Under the pieces are notes generated by a model. It saw only the letters and a program-made list of their open reading frames with translations, made no database searches and had not been told where the DNA came from. 7,975 nucleotides of DNA. Source: Bacteroides sp. Its GTDB lineage: Bacteria > Bacteroidota > Bacteroidia > Bacteroidales > Muribaculaceae. Shown one piece after another: positions 1 to 6,562 of the stretch. Position numbers and translations under genes: made by a program. The stretch covers positions 8,596-16,570 of the forward strand of contig JAAVDT010000018.1 of assembly GCA_014801655.1 (NCBI GenBank), in the 5' to 3' direction. Each line of letters starts with the position of its first letter. The stretch's first letter is position 1.

Positions 1-1
1 T

Positions 2-34
2 CTCGACCCTCTGCCCCAATCATCTTTGTCATGA
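2..34 (+). CDS. Possible 3' end of an upstream gene
   Basis: A frame from the window edge reads LDPLPQSSLS and ends in TGA at 32-34, overlapping the first DUF3791 start by ATGA, the same arrangement as between the two DUF3791 genes. Another frame stays open to a TAA at 49-51. The upstream gene may be the DUF3990 member of the cassette, but ten residues cannot show this. Confidence 0.3.
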   Translation, partial: LDPLPQSSLS

Positions 35-255
35 CCCAGAAAGAAATATTTAACCGGATAGAATACATTGTGGCATGTGTCGGAGCTTTCGCACAGAGTT
101 ATAACCTTTCCAACATGCAGGCCTACGCTTATCTGCGCCGCTTCACAGGCATTGATTTTCTCCTCGACTGCTATGCCGCCGAGCACACCCTCTCAATCGA
201 CGATGCCGTCTCCGACCTCCAGGTCATCTGCCAACGGAAAGGAGGTCGGATATGA
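31..255 (+). CDS. DUF3791-family small protein (first of a pair)
   Basis: A 74-aa soluble protein with no signal peptide or membrane segment. I recognise the pattern of the DUF3791 family: a helical N-terminus (NRIEYIVACVGAFAQ, residues 8-22), the stretch QAYAYLRRFTGIDFL (30-44), and the ending YAAEHTLSIDDAVSDL (48-63), where AEHTLS..D is typical of the family. These proteins are found in small Bacteroidales and Firmicutes cassettes beside DUF3990, a predicted ADP-ribosyltransferase-like family; a toxin-antitoxin or regulatory role is inference only. The start at 31 fits the usual family length. The reading frame stays open upstream to the window edge, so a longer form cannot be excluded, but no other start is visible. 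The stop overlaps the start of the next gene by four bases (ATGA), so the two are translationally coupled. An upstream gene may also overlap this one: another frame ends in TGA at 32-34. Confidence 0.85.
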   Translation: MTQKEIFNRIEYIVACVGAFAQSYNLSNMQAYAYLRRFTGIDFLLDCYAAEHTLSIDDAVSDLQVICQRKGGRI

Positions 256-479
256 TTTTGACACAAGACATACAGTTTCAAATAGAATGCCTTACGGCAG
301 AACTTGCCGAAATGCTTATTGCTGAATATGACTGGGACATACACCGCGCCCTCGACGAGCTGTATTCGTCAGACACTTTTGCCAAGCTCAACGACCCCGA
401 ATGTGGCCTCTACTATCAAGGAGCAGTCTACATCTTCCAATTCCTAAAATCCGAAATCGAAACCGGCAAAATCGCATAA
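252..479 (+). CDS. DUF3791-like small protein (second of the pair)
   Basis: A 75-aa soluble protein starting inside the stop of the preceding gene (ATGA overlap at 252-255). It resembles the second kind of DUF3791 protein: an N-terminal helix (QIECLTAELAEMLIAEYDWD, residues 8-27), then RALDELYSSDTFAKL (31-45) and GLYYQGAVYIFQFLKSE (51-67). The SSDTF.KL...... Y motif is one I recall from the C-terminal tail of some DUF3990 proteins, which links this gene to that cassette. Function is unknown; a partner or antidote for a DUF3990 enzyme is a reasonable inference, but no DUF3990 gene lies within the window. The terminal SEIETGKIA is like that of relatives, so the gene appears complete. Its TAA stop (477-479) falls exactly where homology to an IS982 transposase begins. 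Confidence 0.82.
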   Translation: MILTQDIQFQIECLTAELAEMLIAEYDWDIHRALDELYSSDTFAKLNDPECGLYYQGAVYIFQFLKSEIETGKIA

Positions 480-900
480 TCCTTAATTTTATGTTCACTC
501 CAGGCAATATTGATGACCATGAGCTACTTTGCTCGGAATCGTTCATAGAGAATATCAAAGGAAAACTTTGTGATGATAAAGGATATATCGGGGAACAACT
601 GTTTGAGTTCCTTTTCTTGAATGGAATCAAGCTCATTATATAGGTTGAAAACAACATGAAGAACTCGCTGATGCCATGGCTGACAAAATTATGCTTCGCA
701 AAAGAGCTCTTGTTAAATCTGTTAACGATGAACCTTAAAGTATCGCTAAGATAGAACACTCAAGGCACCGGATTTCATCACCAATACCTTGAGTGTTATC
801 GCTGCTTACTGCTTTCTCCCAAAGAAACTCTCAATCTCTTTAGCGTTTGTGACAGATAATCAGCTCTCTTCGTTTTGATTGCCTATTTCGAACTCATGTT
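480..900 (+). pseudogene. IS982-family transposase remnant, 5'-truncated and frameshifted
   Basis: The C-terminal part of an IS982-type transposase can be read across all three plus frames. The first part (about 480-673) gives LNFMFTPGNIDDHE and IKGKLCDDKGYIGEQLFE, followed by NGIKLI and a TAG at 641-643. At 674-676 one base is missing and the frame moves to MADKIMLRKRALVKSVND, broken by TAA at 736-738, then SIAKIEHSRHR. Near 765-773 the frame moves again to FITNTLSVIAAYCFLPKK and ends at TGA 876-878. These strings match what I know of Bacteroides IS982-type enzymes, roughly 290-300 aa, so more than half of the N-terminal side is missing. The segment cgaactcatgtt (889-900) may be the right end of the element. 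No left inverted repeat is visible. The element is dead; identification is by memory of the family, not by a search. Confidence 0.85.
755..797. repeat. Perfect 11-bp inverted repeat inside the IS982 remnant
   Basis: The arm at 755-765 (aacactcaagg) is exactly complementary to 787-797 (ccttgagtgtt), with a 21-base loop. There is no T-run, so it is not a standard terminator. It lies where the DUF3791 pair (plus) and the WG gene (minus) converge. It may be chance within a decayed coding sequence. Confidence 0.45.
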
Positions 901-902
901 AT

Positions 903-1973
903 TTACAGGGTAATAACAATCCTGCCTCGTTTATCAAAAAAACACCATCCGTTATTTTCATCAAAAACGCAAGCCAATCCTTCTGAGAAATCATTTATAC
1001 TGTAATAAATAGCGGGAATGACAATATCACCTGTTTTATCTATAAATCCACCTCGTCCATTTTTATAAAACAAAGCGAGCCCTTCTGAGAAAGAGTTTGG
1101 TCTGCTTTGATAACTAAAAGGAATAACCATACTGCCTGTTTTATCAATTGCCCCCCACGTCTTATAATAGCCACGTCCATCTGTAACCCAAGCCAGGCCT
1201 TCAGTGAAAGAGCATGCACCCTCATATTTACAGGGAATTACTTCTCTACCGGTTTTATCAATAAACCCCCAATTATTATTTTCATCTTGAACACGAGCCA
1301 GTCCATCAGAGAAAGAGTTCACACTTTCGTATTTTTTTAAGGAAACGACTTTCTGGCCGGTTTTATCGATAAGTCCCCATCTCCATTTATCCGGATCCCA
1401 TACCCAAGCCAATCCTTCGGAGAAAGACTTTACATCTTTATATTTACATGGAATAACCTCTCGTCCGGTTTTATCTACGAAACCCCATTTGCCATTTTCA
1501 TTTTGAACGCAAGCAAGTCCATCCGAGAAGTATCCTGCATCTTTATATTTACATGGAATAACCTCTCGTCCGGTTTTATCTATAAATCCATACCTAAAAA
1601 TGCGTCTACCACCCATTGCAACACTCTTTATTTCCCTTACCAAAGCAAGTCCATCATGGAAATGGGACTTACAGCTGTAACTTTCTAAGGAAATGACCAA
1701 TCTGCCTGCTTTATCAATAAAACCCCATTTACCATTATAATTTTGAACGCAAGCAAGTCCTTCTGAGAAAGCTCCCGCATCTTTATATTTACATGGAATT
1801 TCCTCTCGTCCGGTTTTATCAATAAATCCTATATTCTCTTTTTGATCTACAACCATAGCCATTCCGTCTACGAAAGAAAATACTCTTTTGTATTTACTAG
1901 ATTGATTCGCTTCACATGGAAATACTGTAGCCATTAGGATGATAAAGGCACTGATTTTCACAAATATATTCAT
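903..1973 (-). CDS. Secreted WG-repeat protein, nine repeats
   Basis: A 356-aa protein with a signal peptide (residues 1 to about 22, MNIFVKISAFIILMATVFPC; probable cleavage after CEA). The mature part is almost entirely WG repeats of about 35-45 residues, each with [K/R]WGFIDKTG and FS[E/D]GLA[C/W/L]V. I count nine IDKTG-type motifs, from NIGFIDKTG to the degenerate GWCFFDKRG, and nine FSEGLA-type motifs. WG repeats are thought to form beta-rich folds in exported or surface proteins; binding partners are mostly unknown and I assign no function. The protein stops in mid-repeat with RIVITL, just after the strand that normally leads into the next CKY segment, and the stop lies at the edge of the IS982 remnant, so the 3' end may have been lost. 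No clear promoter was found upstream. The gene is AT-rich compared with mdh. Confidence 0.9.
   Translation of the reverse strand: MNIFVKISAFIILMATVFPCEANQSSKYKRVFSFVDGMAMVVDQKENIGFIDKTGREEIPCKYKDAGAFSEGLACVQNYNGKWGFIDKAGRLVISLESYSCKSHFHDGLALVREIKSVAMGGRRIFRYGFIDKTGREVIPCKYKDAGYFSDGLACVQNENGKWGFVDKTGREVIPCKYKDVKSFSEGLAWVWDPDKWRWGLIDKTGQKVVSLKKYESVNSFSDGLARVQDENNNWGFIDKTGREVIPCKYEGACSFTEGLAWVTDGRGYYKTWGAIDKTGSMVIPFSYQSRPNSFSEGLALFYKNGRGGFIDKTGDIVIPAIYYSINDFSEGLACVFDENNGWCFFDKRGRIVITL
1501..1589 (-). repeat. Near-identical DNA repeat in the WG gene (copy 1)
   Basis: This 89-bp stretch matches 1741-1829 at 80 of 89 positions by hand alignment. The spacing is 240 bp, exactly 80 codons or two WG repeats. 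A core of about 43 bp is also present at 1433-1475. The DNA is more alike than the protein repeats need, which suggests recent duplication or gene conversion of a two-repeat unit. Confidence 0.8.
1741..1829 (-). repeat. Near-identical DNA repeat in the WG gene (copy 2)
   Basis: Partner of 1501-1589, with nine differences, most of them clustered around the variable residues between GLACV and CKYKDAG on the coding strand. The CKYKDAG segment is encoded almost identically in both copies. Confidence 0.8.
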
Positions 1974-2285
1974 ACTTATTAAATCTATATATGCATCTGC
2001 GGCCCGGGGATGCGGTTTGATTTTGATTGATTAACACTTAGATATGAGCGAGCCACGGAGTGATTCTGCCATTCGTCAGAGAGTCACAAACTCATTCTAA
2101 TAAATTAGGGAATTGCTAATGAGTTGATTGTAGTTATATACGAGTTAGTTAAACAAGATTATTAATAGATGCTGTTACGAGCGTAAAGTTATATATTTCT
2201 TTTCTTCTTGTCATGTCCATTTGTGTCCTTTTCCCTTTTAGAGAGTGAAGGCATCTTGACTTCAGCTTCTTAACATACAAATTAG
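1974..2285. other. Intergenic region between the WG gene and mdh
   Basis: About 310 bp, AT-rich, without a convincing gene. It should contain the WG gene promoter, but no good TAnnTTTG box with a -33 partner was found on the minus strand; TAAAGTTA at 2184-2191 (minus strand TAACTTTA) is one base off but would leave a leader of about 200 bases. A short imperfect hairpin, gcatc/gatgc, lies around 1992-2012. A 23-codon minus-strand ORF near 2147-2218 has no support. Confidence 0.5.
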
Positions 2286-2329
2286 CAAAAGCCGCAAGGC
2301 GGGAGGCGACTCCGGCTTTGCGGCTTTTG
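2286..2329 (-). terminator. Intrinsic terminator of mdh
   Basis: A 12-bp perfect stem pairs 2286-2297 (caaaagccgcaa) with 2318-2329, and an inner 4-bp stem (ggag 2302-2305 / ctcc 2310-2313) closes the top. It lies about 41 bp past the mdh stop codon. The arms end in A/T tracts on both sides (aaaa and tttt), so it could work in both directions, but on the minus strand it naturally ends the mdh transcript. Confidence 0.85.
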
Positions 2330-2370
2330 GTGTGGGGAGAGAGGAGAGATGAGTTCGGGGGATGGGGATG

Positions 2371-3369
2371 TTAGAGGTTGGGATTGAGGGTCGACCAGTC
2401 GGCGATGGGGGGCATGATGCCGAGAGCAATCACTTCGTCGCGGAGGGCGCAGAGGTGTTTGTAGCTCTGGTCGAGTTCAGCTTCCTCTTCGGGTGTGCCG
2501 TGGATGGGCTGAACGGTCACGCCGTTTTTGTCGACGGTGGTTTCCATAGCCATCATGATGTGGCTGAAACGGTCGTTGTTGACATATGTACCAACGGGCC
2601 AGCGGAATGCCGGACCGCCCATGGCGGCTTCAATCATTTCAATCGACAGGTAGGCAGGGCTCTGGAATGAGCTGCGGCCACGAAGGTCAATGATATTCTT
2701 ACCACCCTGAACCACACGCTGCTTCAGCTCTGCCCAAGCCTGATTGGGAAGGGCTTCTGTGCCGATAATCTCCGTGAGGGGCTGACCGCTGACAAGAGCT
2801 GTCGATGCAAACACGGCCATCTGTTCGCCGTGGCCGCCATAGGTGCGGCAGTTGACGATTTCGTCGGCCGGGACATTGAGATGTTTGGCGAGCTCGTTGC
2901 GCAGGCGAGTGCTGTCGAGAGCAGCGAGAGTCGACACCTGCGAGGGCTTCAAGCCGCTATAGAGCAGCGTGATAAGGCCGGTGATGTCGGCCGGATTGAA
3001 AATCACCACAATGTGCTTCACATCGGGGCAATATTTCTTCACATTCTTGCCGAATTCCTCAGCGATTTCGGCATTGCCTTTGAGCAGATCCTCACGGGTC
3101 ATGCCGGCCTTACGGGCCGCACCGCCGGAGTTGACAATATACTTAGCATCTTTCAGAGCTTCGGCAATGTCGGTGGTGAAAGTCAGGTTAAGACCCAGAA
3201 AACCACACTGGCGAAGTTCTTCAGCCACCCCTTCAAGACCCGGACCATAGGGGTCGTAGAGACAGATGTTAGGTGTCAGACCCTTCATGATGGCTGTCTG
3301 CGCCATGTTGCTGCCAATCATACCGGCCGCGCCGATAATGACAAGCTTGTCGTTGGTTAAATAATTCAT
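2371..3369 (-). CDS. mdh: Malate dehydrogenase (NAD-dependent)
   Basis: A 332-aa cytoplasmic enzyme of the lactate/malate dehydrogenase family, interconverting malate and oxaloacetate with NAD; in Bacteroidales this serves the reductive branch toward fumarate and succinate. Visible features are the Rossmann glycine motif GAAGMIG (13-19), the acidic NAD-ribose residue D39 in LYDPYG, and the active-site loop ARKAGMTRED, where R86 is the malate-specifying arginine (lactate enzymes have Gln) and R92 also contacts the substrate. N125 in FNPAD, the D152/R155 pair in ALDSTR and the catalytic H180 in GGHGEQM complete the site. Length is normal for the Bacteroidetes type. The start is followed at once by NYLTNDKLVIIG, leaving almost no extension before the first strand. 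No good TAnnTTTG box lies in the 60-bp gap to the upstream hydrolase gene and there is no terminator between them, so read-through from that gene is possible. Confidence 0.96.
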   Translation of the reverse strand: MNYLTNDKLVIIGAAGMIGSNMAQTAIMKGLTPNICLYDPYGPGLEGVAEELRQCGFLGLNLTFTTDIAEALKDAKYIVNSGGAARKAGMTREDLLKGNAEIAEEFGKNVKKYCPDVKHIVVIFNPADITGLITLLYSGLKPSQVSTLAALDSTRLRNELAKHLNVPADEIVNCRTYGGHGEQMAVFASTALVSGQPLTEIIGTEALPNQAWAELKQRVVQGGKNIIDLRGRSSFQSPAYLSIEMIEAAMGGPAFRWPVGTYVNNDRFSHIMMAMETTVDKNGVTVQPIHGTPEEEAELDQSYKHLCALRDEVIALGIMPPIADWSTLNPNL

Positions 3370-3429
3370 AATATATTGAGTTTAAAAACAATTTTCCAAA
3401 TAGTTCAACAATCGGAGTGCCTCTTAGGT

Positions 3430-4800
3430 TCACTCGCCGACCGACAGCGTGATCGAAGCGGGAAACAGGCGGCGCGGATCAGCGTAGAGAGCGCAGCTCT
3501 CGGCGAGGTTGGCCAGCGTGCAGTTCAGGCGACCCCGGTAGGCCGTGCGGCCATTGATATTTACGGTCACCGAGCGCGAGAGGTCCACGAGCCTGTCATT
3601 GAAATAGATGCGCACCTTGCCCGAAGTGGCGGGAGTGTAGCTGCGCTCAAATTTCAGGGCTATACCCCAGTATGGGTCAGTCTCAGTGGTCTGATAGTCA
3701 ACATTGTCAACGGTTAGATTGACAATGTTGTCAGCTATAGTCATCTCATAGCGTGTGCGCCGAAGCGAGTCGGGGCGTTCAACGACCTGCAGATTGTAGA
3801 ACCCGCGGCGATGAATGCCATCCATTTCATAGTCTTCCCACGACACCCTGCTCGGCCACGGATTGCGCTTGTGCCCCGAAAGCCAGGGCGTCGTAGGGCG
3901 ATAGTCAATCCCGTGGCCACGACCCGGAATCAGCTCAATATCATGCACAAAATCCTCGGTCGACAGACGCTGCAAGCTGTCGAATGCCTCCCGGGTGTAG
4001 CCCGTCAGACGGTTGCGATAGAAGCCATAATCCTCCTCACCCGTACGCAGCGAGAAGGCGATATTGCGGCAATTCTCGGCCGGAGCATTAGCCAGCGGTT
4101 CTCCACCCGCCATCGGACCTGCTCCGGCAAGATAATCGGCATAAAAAGATGCCAGTCGCTGACTGCCGTAGCCCCCCTCGCTGATGCCGAAAAAATAGAT
4201 GCGGTCAGGGTCCACATCGTCGCCGGCCATTGCCTGACGGAGCAACTTCTCCCAGGCATATTGCTTGCCCCGCTGCCACCATCGGTAATACTCTCCCGTG
4301 CGCGGAATCCGAGGCACGAAATAGACCGACGGCCCGTCGGCAAACGTCCGTGCGAAATAGAGCCCGTTGCTCCACTCCCCCTCCGGGTCGCCCGACCCAT
4401 GGAGATAGAGAAACAGCGGATACCCCTCGGCCGGACGCCACCCCTTGCGCCCCCAGTAATATTTCATCGTAGCATCAGCTTCAAGCTCAGCCGGAATATG
4501 CCACACACCGCTGTCGGCCAACACAATCGACCTCACCGGCGGCAGCTTCTCCTCATCATAGGCAGCATTTGCCGAGCGCCAAGCCTGCCACACCATCTCC
4601 TGCGCCGCAGCCACAGCCTCCGGCTTCAGCCTCTTGTCAGGTACAGCCTCCGGCGCCGCCACATCATTCAGCCCGCAGAGAAACCACTCCGTAAGCCGGC
4701 TCACCTCAGCCCCGTCACCACTCTTCGCATCAGCAACCAGACAGCAGCCGACAGCCATAGCCACCGCCGCCACAACTCCAACCAAATTAAATCTTCTCAT
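3430..4800 (-). CDS. Secreted alpha/beta-hydrolase (esterase/peptidase-like)
   Basis: A 456-aa exported serine hydrolase. I chose the ATG at 4798-4800 because it begins a classic signal peptide (MRRFNLVGVVAAVAMAVG) just downstream of a well-placed promoter; the longer reading to 4827 needs a TTG start inside the -7 box. Cleavage could be type I near ADA-K26 or, less surely, lipoprotein type at C19 (AVGC). The catalytic fold is seen from the oxyanion segment LYLHGSG (131-137), the nucleophile elbow GISEGG (S207), a likely acid in GEEDYG (D257) and the histidine in GRGHG (H296). This arrangement is like esterase-D, polyhydroxybutyrate-depolymerase or prolyl-peptidase relatives. Residues about 350-456 form an extra strand-rich domain ending with VNINGRTAYRGRL, perhaps substrate-binding. 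The substrate is unknown. The gene is GC-rich, like mdh, and unlike the AT-rich gene upstream. Confidence 0.88.
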   Translation of the reverse strand: MRRFNLVGVVAAVAMAVGCCLVADAKSGDGAEVSRLTEWFLCGLNDVAAPEAVPDKRLKPEAVAAAQEMVWQAWRSANAAYDEEKLPPVRSIVLADSGVWHIPAELEADATMKYYWGRKGWRPAEGYPLFLYLHGSGDPEGEWSNGLYFARTFADGPSVYFVPRIPRTGEYYRWWQRGKQYAWEKLLRQAMAGDDVDPDRIYFFGISEGGYGSQRLASFYADYLAGAGPMAGGEPLANAPAENCRNIAFSLRTGEEDYGFYRNRLTGYTREAFDSLQRLSTEDFVHDIELIPGRGHGIDYRPTTPWLSGHKRNPWPSRVSWEDYEMDGIHRRGFYNLQVVERPDSLRRTRYEMTIADNIVNLTVDNVDYQTTETDPYWGIALKFERSYTPATSGKVRIYFNDRLVDLSRSVTVNINGRTAYRGRLNCTLANLAESCALYADPRRLFPASITLSVGE

Positions 4801-4824
4801 ACACCATAATAATATATCATTCCG

Positions 4825-4856
4825 CAAAGATGCTCAAAAAATCCCATCCCCGCAAA
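4825..4856 (-). promoter_or_regulatory. Bacteroidetes-type promoter of the hydrolase gene
   Basis: On the minus strand, TTTG at 4856-4853 is followed after 20 bp by CATCTTTG at 4832-4825, one base from the TAnnTTTG consensus. The spacing fits the known 19-21 bp. Transcription would start near 4818, giving a leader of roughly 18 bases before the ATG at 4800, and supporting that start. Confidence 0.6.
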
Positions 4857-5055
4857 TAATCCCCCAAAAGAACCCGTAACCACCACCCCTAAGTCGCGAA
4901 AAAAAGCAATAATATTGGACTTTATCTAAAATAAAACACACCCCATTCCGGCCTGTTTTTGCTATTGTCTCGAATTTTATCGCCTGAGAATCGGTTATTT
5001 TGGAAAAATCCACAAAAATCTGTCGCCTGAAAATTATCCGAACCTCTGAGTTCTG
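4857..5055. other. Intergenic region upstream of the hydrolase promoter
   Basis: About 200 bp of AT-rich sequence with no supported gene. The octamer tcgcctga occurs twice (4980-4987 and 5023-5030) and a 12-mer aaaaatctgtcg at 5014-5025 recurs at 7412-7423 ahead of another promoter. Neither has an assigned role. Confidence 0.4.
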
Positions 5056-5098
5056 AAAAAGGAGGCTGCGCCATAAACCTTAATTACGACACAACCTC
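5056..5098 (-). terminator. Intrinsic terminator of the 445-aa membrane-protein gene
   Basis: On the minus strand, gaggttgtgtcgtaa (5098-5084) pairs through 15 positions with the segment ending at 5062; four of the pairs are G-U wobbles, so the RNA folds well only when read on this strand. The stem is followed by a T-run (complement of 5056-5060). It lies about 80 bp beyond the stop codon at 5181. A smaller 6-bp hairpin with a GCGG loop is at 5156-5171, between the stop and this terminator. Confidence 0.75.
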
Positions 5099-5180
5099 AT
5101 ATGAGTTAGCGATTGGAGCCTTACGGTCGAGACCTCAGGCTCGATTTACGAAAGCGCGGCAGCGGTGCCGCAACACCAAG

Positions 5181-6518
5181 TTAATTCTTCTCAGAAATTT
5201 GTTTATTATACTCATCTCTAATAGCTTTTGTACTTTTAGAGAATAATTTCGAGATTAAAACAACTGGGCGTACTAACCAATACAATATACCGTGCTTAGC
5301 TTTAGGCTTTAATTTTTTTTGTTTAGGTTGAGTATAACTCCTTATATAGAATCTGTTAGTAGGTATAATCAATAATAGAAAATATGCACCATAGCACAAA
5401 ACGGAGGTTGCAGCATATTCATCATCTATATAGGCCGAAAACCGATATTGATACATCTCCTCTATATACTCATAATGTATGGAGCAAAACGCTGCAATAA
5501 AGCCAAGTCCAAGAAGTGCAAATGTTATGAAATTAACAAGTGACAACACATTCGTAATCTTGGCAGCTTTGGGATTTATGTTACCGATATTGCGATAGTA
5601 ACGATATGCAAAAGAAATTGCACCGACTATACATAGTAAATATAATCCAATAAATATTGCGCATTTAGTTTTAAGGTTATTCAGATACTGCGATTCCTGT
5701 TCTTTCCATTCTTCATATGAATTAAGGTCTAATTCTTTTGCAGTCTTTAGGAACTCTGCATCTAAATAGTCAAAAGTATTGGTGTCAGAAGGTCTATCTA
5801 CGTGCTGATCAACATAGAAGTTAAGTTCATAGGCACGATTATTGGCAAAAATTGTTATGTGCTTCTGAAATACTATTGGGGTGTCATCTACTGTCGATAT
5901 TCTTCCATAGGTACGCGTTTCTATTGCAGAATAAGGCGCGAAATTATTTGAAATTCGGTAAAAAGAGGAGTCATTAACAAAGGAATTTATAATTCCCTTA
6001 TATACGGACTTTTCTCTACCGTGGGAATTTTCAATTTCCTCATCTAAATCGTAAACACGCAAAACAATACCTCGACCATACAATTCAGAAGCTTTATCAT
6101 AATTATAGGTGTGGAAGGTACTCAAAATTCTCTTGTAAGGAGAATCAGGTTCTTCATAAGGAAGTTCTTCCCAATTATGTCCCATCAGTATTGGAGTATG
6201 TATTGTATTCCAATTATCATCAACTTCTTCTTTATCTCGAATATTACCAATGCGTAAATCAGAATAGCGTCCATTGGGAAAATACCATCCTTTGTATTGA
6301 CCATACATGGGTCGATAAAATCTTTCGCGGCTGAAATCAGTAAAACACACCATAGTAATTGCAACCGCAATTAAGAAAATACAATATATCCAGATAGAAC
6401 GAGCAATCCTTTTGTGAGGTGTAACATAAGGTTTACATGACGCTTTTGAATTGCGTAGCCAATCTATGAATGCATAAATTGCATATACAAGTAAGAATGA
6501 AATTAAAGCTCCGAGCAT
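5181..6518 (-). CDS. Unrecognised five-helix membrane protein
   Basis: A 445-aa integral membrane protein that I cannot place in a family. Hydrophobic segments lie at about 2-20 (LGALISFLLVYAIYAFIDW), 41-60, 286-305, 325-345 and 371-387, with a further amphipathic stretch at about 411-426. Between helices two and three is a large polar domain of about 225 residues rich in Tyr, Asn and Asp (GQYKGWYFPNGRYSDLRIGN at 73-92; ITIFANNRAYELNFYVDQH at 221-239), probably outside the membrane if the first hairpin has both ends in the cytoplasm. The tail is strongly basic (QPKQKKLKPKAKHG, 397-410). No enzyme motif, peptidase signature or transporter signature was seen. The gene is AT-rich with A/T-ending codons, unlike mdh and the hydrolase, suggesting a separate origin. 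It stands alone, with its own terminator and a weak promoter candidate upstream. Confidence 0.88.
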   Translation of the reverse strand: MLGALISFLLVYAIYAFIDWLRNSKASCKPYVTPHKRIARSIWIYCIFLIAVAITMVCFTDFSRERFYRPMYGQYKGWYFPNGRYSDLRIGNIRDKEEVDDNWNTIHTPILMGHNWEELPYEEPDSPYKRILSTFHTYNYDKASELYGRGIVLRVYDLDEEIENSHGREKSVYKGIINSFVNDSSFYRISNNFAPYSAIETRTYGRISTVDDTPIVFQKHITIFANNRAYELNFYVDQHVDRPSDTNTFDYLDAEFLKTAKELDLNSYEEWKEQESQYLNNLKTKCAIFIGLYLLCIVGAISFAYRYYRNIGNINPKAAKITNVLSLVNFITFALLGLGFIAAFCSIHYEYIEEMYQYRFSAYIDDEYAATSVLCYGAYFLLLIIPTNRFYIRSYTQPKQKKLKPKAKHGILYWLVRPVVLISKLFSKSTKAIRDEYNKQISEKN

Positions 6519-6562
6519 AAAAAAATATATCTATAAGATTGAATATATTGATTGAAGTGATT

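Noticed and set aside
388..759. 123-codon minus-strand frame over the IS982 remnant
   Set aside because: It is opposite a recognisable transposase sequence and overlaps a DUF3791 gene; no own features.
1433..1829. CRISPR-like regular repeats
   Set aside because: The repeats are in frame within a WG-repeat gene and code for conserved protein motifs; the spacers are coding too.
2147..2218. 23-codon minus-strand ORF (MDMTRRKEIYNFTLV...)
   Set aside because: Too short, with no coupling, promoter or homology that I can see.
2830..3360. 176-codon open frame antisense to mdh
   Set aside because: mdh is certain from its active-site residues; the antisense frame has no motif or start signal.
3811..4809. 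332-codon open frame antisense to the hydrolase gene
   Set aside because: Its protein is low-complexity, rich in Arg, Pro and His, and lies opposite a gene with clear catalytic motifs and a signal peptide; it is a shadow of GC-rich codons.
4798..4827. Longer start (TTG at 4827) for the hydrolase
   Set aside because: It would lie within the -7 box and adds nine residues before the signal peptide; the ATG at 4800 fits better.
5014..5025. 12-mer aaaaatctgtcg shared with 7412-7423
   Set aside because: Too short and AT-rich to separate from chance, although both copies lie in intergenic sequence.
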